The notes under the pieces are model-generated. The model had not been told where the DNA came from. It saw only the letters and a list, made by a program, of their open reading frames with translations, and ran no database searches. Position numbers and translations under genes: made by a program. A DNA stretch of 38,110 nucleotides from Bacillota bacterium (GTDB lineage: Bacteria; Bacillota; Clostridia; Oscillospirales; Ruminococcaceae). The stretch lies in contig JAEWXO010000018.1 in the NCBI GenBank assembly GCA_023458875.1, positions 1-38,110 of the forward strand, in the 5' to 3' direction. Of the stretch, positions 34,740 through 38,110 are shown in pieces. The number at the start of each line of letters is the position of its first letter. Position 1 is the stretch's first letter.

Positions 34740-35513
34740 ATGGCTTATAATAAGGTGATAATATCAGGTATCAATACTTCAAAACTTACTGTACTAAAAG
34801 AAAGTGAAAAGATTGAACTTCTTAAAGAAATACAGGCAACCGGAAGCAAGGAAGCAAAAGATAAGCTTATAAACGGAAATCTCAGACTGGTCTTAAGTGT
34901 CATTCAGAGATTTGCCAACAGAGGTGAAGACATTGACGATTTATTTCAGATAGGAGTAATAGGTCTTATAAAGGCTATTAATAATTTTGACCTGACAAAA
35001 GAAGTCCGCTTTTCAACATACTGTGTTCCTATGATATCAGGGGAACTCAGACGTTTTTTACGTGACTATAATTCTATAAAAGTGAGTCGTTCACTTAAAG
35101 ATCTTGCCTATAAGGCAATGCAGGCAAAAGAATACCTGATGATGAATAATCAGAAAGAACCCACTGTTGATGAAATTGCAAAATTAATTGATGCTGAAAG
35201 GAGCGAAGTGGTAATGGCTCTGGAGAGCATCAGTGAACCGGTATCTCTCTATGAACCGGTATATTCAGATTCAGGGGATACGATTTATGTGCTTGATCAG
35301 ATAGGTGATAAAAACGGTGTTGAGAATTGGCTCGATGAAATATTTTTGCGTGAAGCAATAAAAATGCTGCATCCGAGAGAGAAAAAAATATTATATATGC
35401 GTTTTTTTCAGGGGAAAACACAGGTGGAGGTTGCAAATGAAATAGGTATATCACAGGCACAGGTGTCAAGGCTTGAAAAAGGGGCACTTTCTCAGATAAA
35501 AGGAGAAATATAA
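34740..35513 (+). CDS. sigG: Sporulation sigma factor SigG
   Basis: SigG directs late forespore transcription. The 257-residue protein starts with KVIISGINTSKLTVLKESEK, the typical SigG N-terminus, then region 2 (GNLRLVLSVIQRFANRGED, DDLFQIGVIGLIKAINNFDL), region 3 (SRSLKDLAYKAMQAKEYL) and region 4 (GKTQVEVANEIGISQAQVSRLEKGAL). ATG 34740 follows AGAAAGGCGAG. The usual neighbours spoIIG (spoIIGA-sigE) are not upstream. Instead repeat copies F and G flank the gene in opposite orientations. Confidence 0.95.
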   Translation: MAYNKVIISGINTSKLTVLKESEKIELLKEIQATGSKEAKDKLINGNLRLVLSVIQRFANRGEDIDDLFQIGVIGLIKAINNFDLTKEVRFSTYCVPMISGELRRFLRDYNSIKVSRSLKDLAYKAMQAKEYLMMNNQKEPTVDEIAKLIDAERSEVVMALESISEPVSLYEPVYSDSGDTIYVLDQIGDKNGVENWLDEIFLREAIKMLHPREKKILYMRFFQGKTQVEVANEIGISQAQVSRLEKGALSQIKGEI

Positions 35514-35519
35514 AGAATA

Positions 35520-35588
35520 GGTTTCAACTCGGGACGAGTCGACCAGGCTTTGCGGTCGCCTGGACTTCGCTTACACATTTGTTTCACT
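35520..35588 (-). repeat. Dispersed two-hairpin repeat, copy G
   Basis: Copy G starts seven bases after the sigG stop codon and is reversed. Read on minus, it has TAAGCGAAGTCCAGGCGACC, the GCAAAGCCT loop, ggtcg, and the hairpin tcgactcg-tcc-cgagttga with one G-U pair. The 5' half closely matches copy C. Confidence 0.85.
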
Positions 35589-35607
35589 TTTTAATATATA
35601 AAAAAAC

Positions 35608-35639
35608 AAATCCCACTTCATAAAATGATAGTGGGATTT
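35608..35639 (-). terminator. Terminator of rpmB
   Basis: AAATCCCACT pairs with AGTGGGATTT, with GTTTTTTT on the minus-strand 3' side. It follows the rpmB stop codon by about 60 bp. Confidence 0.83.
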
Positions 35640-35697
35640 AGTTTCGTAGAATGTTTAAAAAAATTCTTTATAAATAATTCTTACGTTATGCAGATAA

Positions 35698-35886
35698 TTA
35701 AACTGCACGTGTCACCTTGTTAGAACGCAGACACCTTGAACATACATGTATATGACAAGGGGTACCATTAACTATAGCCTTTACGCGCTTAACGTTTGGC
35801 TTCCAAGTTCTATTTGAACGTCTGTGTGAGTGAGAAACCTTTATACCAAAAGTTACACCCTTTCCGCAAATTTCACATTTTGCCAT
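35698..35886 (-). CDS. rpmB: 50S ribosomal protein L28
   Basis: The 62-residue protein has MAKCEICGKGVTFGIKVSHS at the N-terminus and HVCSRCLRSNKVTRAV at the end. The two Cys pairs (C4/C7 and C53/C56 approximately) form a zinc ribbon, so this is the zinc-binding (C+) form of L28. Some Firmicutes also keep a C- form for zinc shortage; none is seen here. ATG 35886 follows AGGAGGTG. It is a single gene with a structured leader. Confidence 0.97.
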   Translation of the reverse strand: MAKCEICGKGVTFGIKVSHSHRRSNRTWKPNVKRVKAIVNGTPCHIHVCSRCLRSNKVTRAV

Positions 35887-35935
35887 TTTGCTGCACCTCC
35901 TTTATTTTAATAAGTTAATGCCAAAATCCAGCATT

Positions 35936-36002
35936 AGCGTTGCTGAAAACCCAATACATTGACTATAACCATAAAATAACGTATAGAGTTTTCAGGAACG
36001 CT
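35936..36002 (-). promoter_or_regulatory. Structured leader of rpmB
   Basis: On the minus strand, AGCGTTCCTGAAAAC (36002-35988) pairs with GTTTTCAGCAACGCT (35950-35936), 14 pairs with one internal mismatch. The 5' base of the stem coincides with the predicted transcription start at about 36002, so the mRNA would begin directly with a stem-loop enclosing about 37 nt. Such a structure could stabilise the mRNA 5' end or bind L28; no known family is matched. Confidence 0.55.
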
Positions 36003-36008
36003 TTAAAT

Positions 36009-36037
36009 ATTCTATCATATTTTAAGACGAAAAGCAA
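36009..36037 (-). promoter_or_regulatory. Promoter of rpmB
   Basis: On the minus strand, TTGCTT (36037-36032), a 17-bp spacer and TAGAAT (36014-36009) predict a start near 36002. Confidence 0.7.
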
Positions 36038-36096
36038 GTGTTTTATTAATTTTTTTAAATTAAATATTATATGAGGTGAAATATATCAAAAATTAC

Positions 36097-36125
36097 TTGC
36101 AATTTTTCGGAAACTACAGTAAAAT
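36097..36125 (+). promoter_or_regulatory. Promoter of the M50 protease - scpA - scpB operon
   Basis: TTGCAA (36097-36102), a 17-bp spacer and TAAAAT (36120-36125) lie about 40 bp upstream of the protease start at 36165. It is divergent from the rpmB promoter, with the two -35 elements about 60 bp apart. Confidence 0.6.
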
Positions 36126-36164
36126 AATAATGATATGCATAAAAAAAAGAATGGAGAGAAAATT

Positions 36165-36788
36165 ATGAATGATTCACTGGTTGATTTTCTCATAAAAGCG
36201 CTTGTATTGTTTACAGCCCTGCCTGTACATGAATTTGCTCATGGATGGGTGGCTACAAAATTCGGCGATGATACTCCGGGAAATCAGGGTAGACTTACAT
36301 TAAACCCATTTGCACATCTCGATCTTTTAGGAAGCCTGTGTATGCTGTTTGTAGGTTTTGGATGGGCAAAGCCTGTTATGGTTAATACGTCAAAGTTCAA
36401 GAACAGAAAAATAGGGAGCATCTGTGTATCACTTGCAGGACCTCTGTCTAATATACTGCTTGCTCTTATAGTAATGATCTGTTTAAAATTATTGCTAGCT
36501 GCAAATGTAGATATAAACCTTAATCTTTTCTTGGTATTTAAGTATTTGATTTTTTTAAATACCGGACTTGCAGTGTTTAATCTTTTGCCTGTTCCTCCTC
36601 TTGATGGTTCACAGGTATTGATGGCTTTACTGCCTGATAAAGTCAGATATATTTTTATGCGTTATCAGAGATATATATTTTTCGGGATGCTGATTTTTAT
36701 ACAGTTTTCTTTTTTTGGTAATATTATCACCTGGCTTAACAATTATCTTTTAGCATTTCTGAATTATATAACAAGTTTTATTGGTTGA
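36165..36788 (+). CDS. Site-2 protease family protein (M50 zinc metalloprotease)
   Basis: The 207-residue intramembrane protease has the HExxH zinc motif in LPVHEFAHGWVA (first helix) and the second metal ligand in FNLLPVPPLDGSQVL (NPDG-like motif near residue 145). Four to five membrane helices are visible, with no PDZ domain, as in the short YwhC/YydH-like group. The usual substrates are membrane-bound regulators or small peptides, none known here. The start is ATG 36165 with GGAGAG about eight bases upstream; an in-frame ATG at 36135 lacks a binding site. It is the first gene before scpA-scpB, a common arrangement in Firmicutes. Confidence 0.9.
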   Translation: MNDSLVDFLIKALVLFTALPVHEFAHGWVATKFGDDTPGNQGRLTLNPFAHLDLLGSLCMLFVGFGWAKPVMVNTSKFKNRKIGSICVSLAGPLSNILLALIVMICLKLLLAANVDINLNLFLVFKYLIFLNTGLAVFNLLPVPPLDGSQVLMALLPDKVRYIFMRYQRYIFFGMLIFIQFSFFGNIITWLNNYLLAFLNYITSFIG

Positions 36789-36803
36789 TGAGTGTGGATA
36801 AAT

Positions 36804-37526
36804 ATGAATAAAATATCTTTTAAGCTTGAAATTTTTGAGGGACCTCTTGATTTGCTGCTTCACCTTATATCAAAGCATAAGCTTGATATAAATGATATAG
36901 AAATTTCAAAGCTTCTTGAACAATATATAGATTATCTTGACATGTGCGCTGAACATGATCTTGAGCTGGCCGGTGAATTTCTGGAAATGGCGGCAAGGCT
37001 TATATATATAAAAACAATTTCTCTCCTTCCTGCTCCTGAGGAAGCAGAACAGGAAAAAAAAGAATTGCAGGGGGCACTAATAGAGTATTCATTGTGTAAG
37101 ATAGCTGCCCGTAAACTGGAAAATATTTTTTGCGGAAATGATTTGTTTGTAAGAAATCAGGCCAGAATAAAAGGAGATATTACTTACAAAAGAAAGCATG
37201 ATCCCTGTGTGCTTTTAAATGCTCTTAAAAATATTAATATAAAAAAAGTTAATGTTTCTGAGCAAACTCAGGATAACAGGTTCAGTATAATAATCAAACA
37301 CAAAATGTATTCTGTTACAACAAAGGTTATATTCATTTTAAAGCAGCTGTATAAGACAGGTACTGCTGATATGGATATGCTGTATGACAATGTAACAGAC
37401 AGATCAGAGAGAGTGGCAACATTTCTTGCTGTTCTTGAACTCACTAAATCAGGAAGAATTTTTATTAACGAAGACAGTACGAAAATATCTTTTATAGGAA
37501 GACAAAAAGAAAGGAAAACCGGATAA
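36804..37526 (+). CDS. scpA: Segregation and condensation protein A
   Basis: ScpA is the kleisin of the bacterial SMC complex; it bridges the two Smc heads and works with ScpB in chromosome condensation and segregation. The 240-residue protein has the family start FKLEIFEGPLDLLLHLI and KHKLDINDIEISKLLEQYIDYL in the N-terminal helical domain, then the C-terminal winged helix (~165-235). The start is taken as ATG 36804; an in-frame GTG at 36792 would add four residues. Its last base is shared with the scpB start. Confidence 0.95.
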   Translation: MNKISFKLEIFEGPLDLLLHLISKHKLDINDIEISKLLEQYIDYLDMCAEHDLELAGEFLEMAARLIYIKTISLLPAPEEAEQEKKELQGALIEYSLCKIAARKLENIFCGNDLFVRNQARIKGDITYKRKHDPCVLLNALKNINIKKVNVSEQTQDNRFSIIIKHKMYSVTTKVIFILKQLYKTGTADMDMLYDNVTDRSERVATFLAVLELTKSGRIFINEDSTKISFIGRQKERKTG

Positions 37527-38080
37527 TGAGCTTTAGTGAAAATATTTCAGCCGTTGAAGCTATACTGTTTGCATATGGAGAGCCCATATCACGTGATCTT
37601 CTTGCAGAAGCAAGCGGAATTGAAAAGAGTTCACTGCCTAAAATAATAAATTTGCTTAATGACAGGTATGACGAAAATAATTCAGCACTTTATGTACTGA
37701 AGCTTGACGATTCATACCAGATTGCTACAAGAAAAGAATATTCACCATTTGTCAAAAAGGCATTTGAGTCAGGAAGAATGTCAGCCCTTTCATCGGCAGC
37801 AATGGAATCGCTGGCTATCGTAGCATACAATCAGCCTGTTACAAAGGGATTTGTTGAAAGTGTAAGAGGTGTTGACAGTTCTTCTGTAATGAATAAGCTT
37901 GTAGAAAGAGGGCTTATTGAGGAATCTGAAAGACTTGAAGTTCCGGGAAGACCTGTTGCATATAAAACAACAAAGAGTTTTTTAAGATGCTTTGGATTGT
38001 CATCTCTTGATGAGCTGCCCTCTGTTTCTGAGAAAAAAGATGAACCTGATTTGTTTTCCTGTGAATCTACAGCAGATTAA
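37526..38080 (+). CDS. scpB: Segregation and condensation protein B
   Basis: ScpB dimers bind ScpA and regulate the Smc ATPase. The 184-residue protein has two winged-helix domains with AVEAILFAYGEPISRDLLAE at the N-terminus, then ALSSAAMESLAIVAYNQPVTKGFVESVRG and LVERGLIEESERLEVPGRP, all typical. It overlaps scpA by one base (TAATG), so translation is coupled. The protein ends in an acidic tail of no known function. Confidence 0.95.
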   Translation: MSFSENISAVEAILFAYGEPISRDLLAEASGIEKSSLPKIINLLNDRYDENNSALYVLKLDDSYQIATRKEYSPFVKKAFESGRMSALSSAAMESLAIVAYNQPVTKGFVESVRGVDSSSVMNKLVERGLIEESERLEVPGRPVAYKTTKSFLRCFGLSSLDELPSVSEKKDEPDLFSCESTAD

Positions 38081-38092
38081 ATATCAGCAATC

Positions 38093-38110
38093 AGGGGGGG
38101 AGTTCATTTG
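38093..38110 (+). promoter_or_regulatory. Ribosome binding site of a gene starting at the right edge
   Basis: A G-rich stretch (AGGGGGGGAG) followed by TTCATTTG looks like a ribosome binding site with a TTG start at 38108. In relatives the next gene after scpB often codes a membrane protein linked to sporulation, but only one codon is present here, so the gene cannot be named. Confidence 0.35.

Overview
The window reads as a piece of chromosome from a low-GC, spore-forming Firmicute of the Ruminococcaceae/Oscillospiraceae type (Ruminococcus-like). Four things support this. There is a secreted protein with a type I dockerin, as in cellulosome- or amylosome-forming ruminococci. Two late sporulation sigma factors (SigK and SigG) are present. 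A MurT/GatD pair indicates peptidoglycan amidation. Coding sequence is AT-rich with strong Gram-positive ribosome binding sites. This is family-level inference; no 16S gene is present.

Layout. 1-3592 (minus): an iron-dependent alcohol dehydrogenase followed by a three-domain adenylation / carrier / thioester-reductase enzyme that runs off the left edge, behind a near-perfect promoter. 4005-4976: an RluA-type pseudouridine synthase. 5104-8800 (minus): purE, a DUF4914 PEPCK-like P-loop protein and a polytopic permease-like protein. 8903-9268: MpsC/DUF2294. 9478-12920 (minus): a secreted dockerin / calcium-repeat / VWA-like / Amidase_6 gene broken by apparent one-base indels, plus a small membrane-anchored partner. 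12921-14012: a gene-poor stretch with initiator tRNA-fMet and an unexplained structured element. 14013-19742: HtrA protease, DUF5684 protein, diacylglycerol-kinase-like lipid kinase, cardiolipin synthase and a very acidic unknown protein. 19794-21897 (minus): MurT-GatD. 22384-25488: a large EAL protein flanked by degenerate GGDEF domains. 25799-28977: FabV, a MATE transporter with an in-frame amber stop, and a nucleoside deaminase. 29104-31800: SigK, then rpsB-tsf with a structured leader and an internal terminator. 31897-38080: TrmB, a CmpB-like membrane protein plus esterase, SigG, rpmB, an M50 protease and scpA-scpB.

Two themes run across the window. First, envelope and lipid genes are numerous: FabV, DgkB-like kinase, cardiolipin synthase, MurT/GatD, HtrA, and possibly the acyl reductase/ADH pair. 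Second, at least seven intergenic copies of an undescribed-looking ~70-110 bp element are scattered over 32 kb. Each has a GC-rich core with two adjacent hairpins, and compensatory base changes between copies argue that the fold is maintained. The best copy has 9-bp perfect terminal inverted repeats, so it looks like a MITE or REP-type element.

The most interesting observations are the repeat family, the GatD partner that lacks both glutaminase catalytic residues, the adenylation-reductase/ADH operon, the twice-frameshifted dockerin peptidase, the amber-interrupted MATE gene, and a leader stem that starts exactly at the predicted rpmB transcription start.
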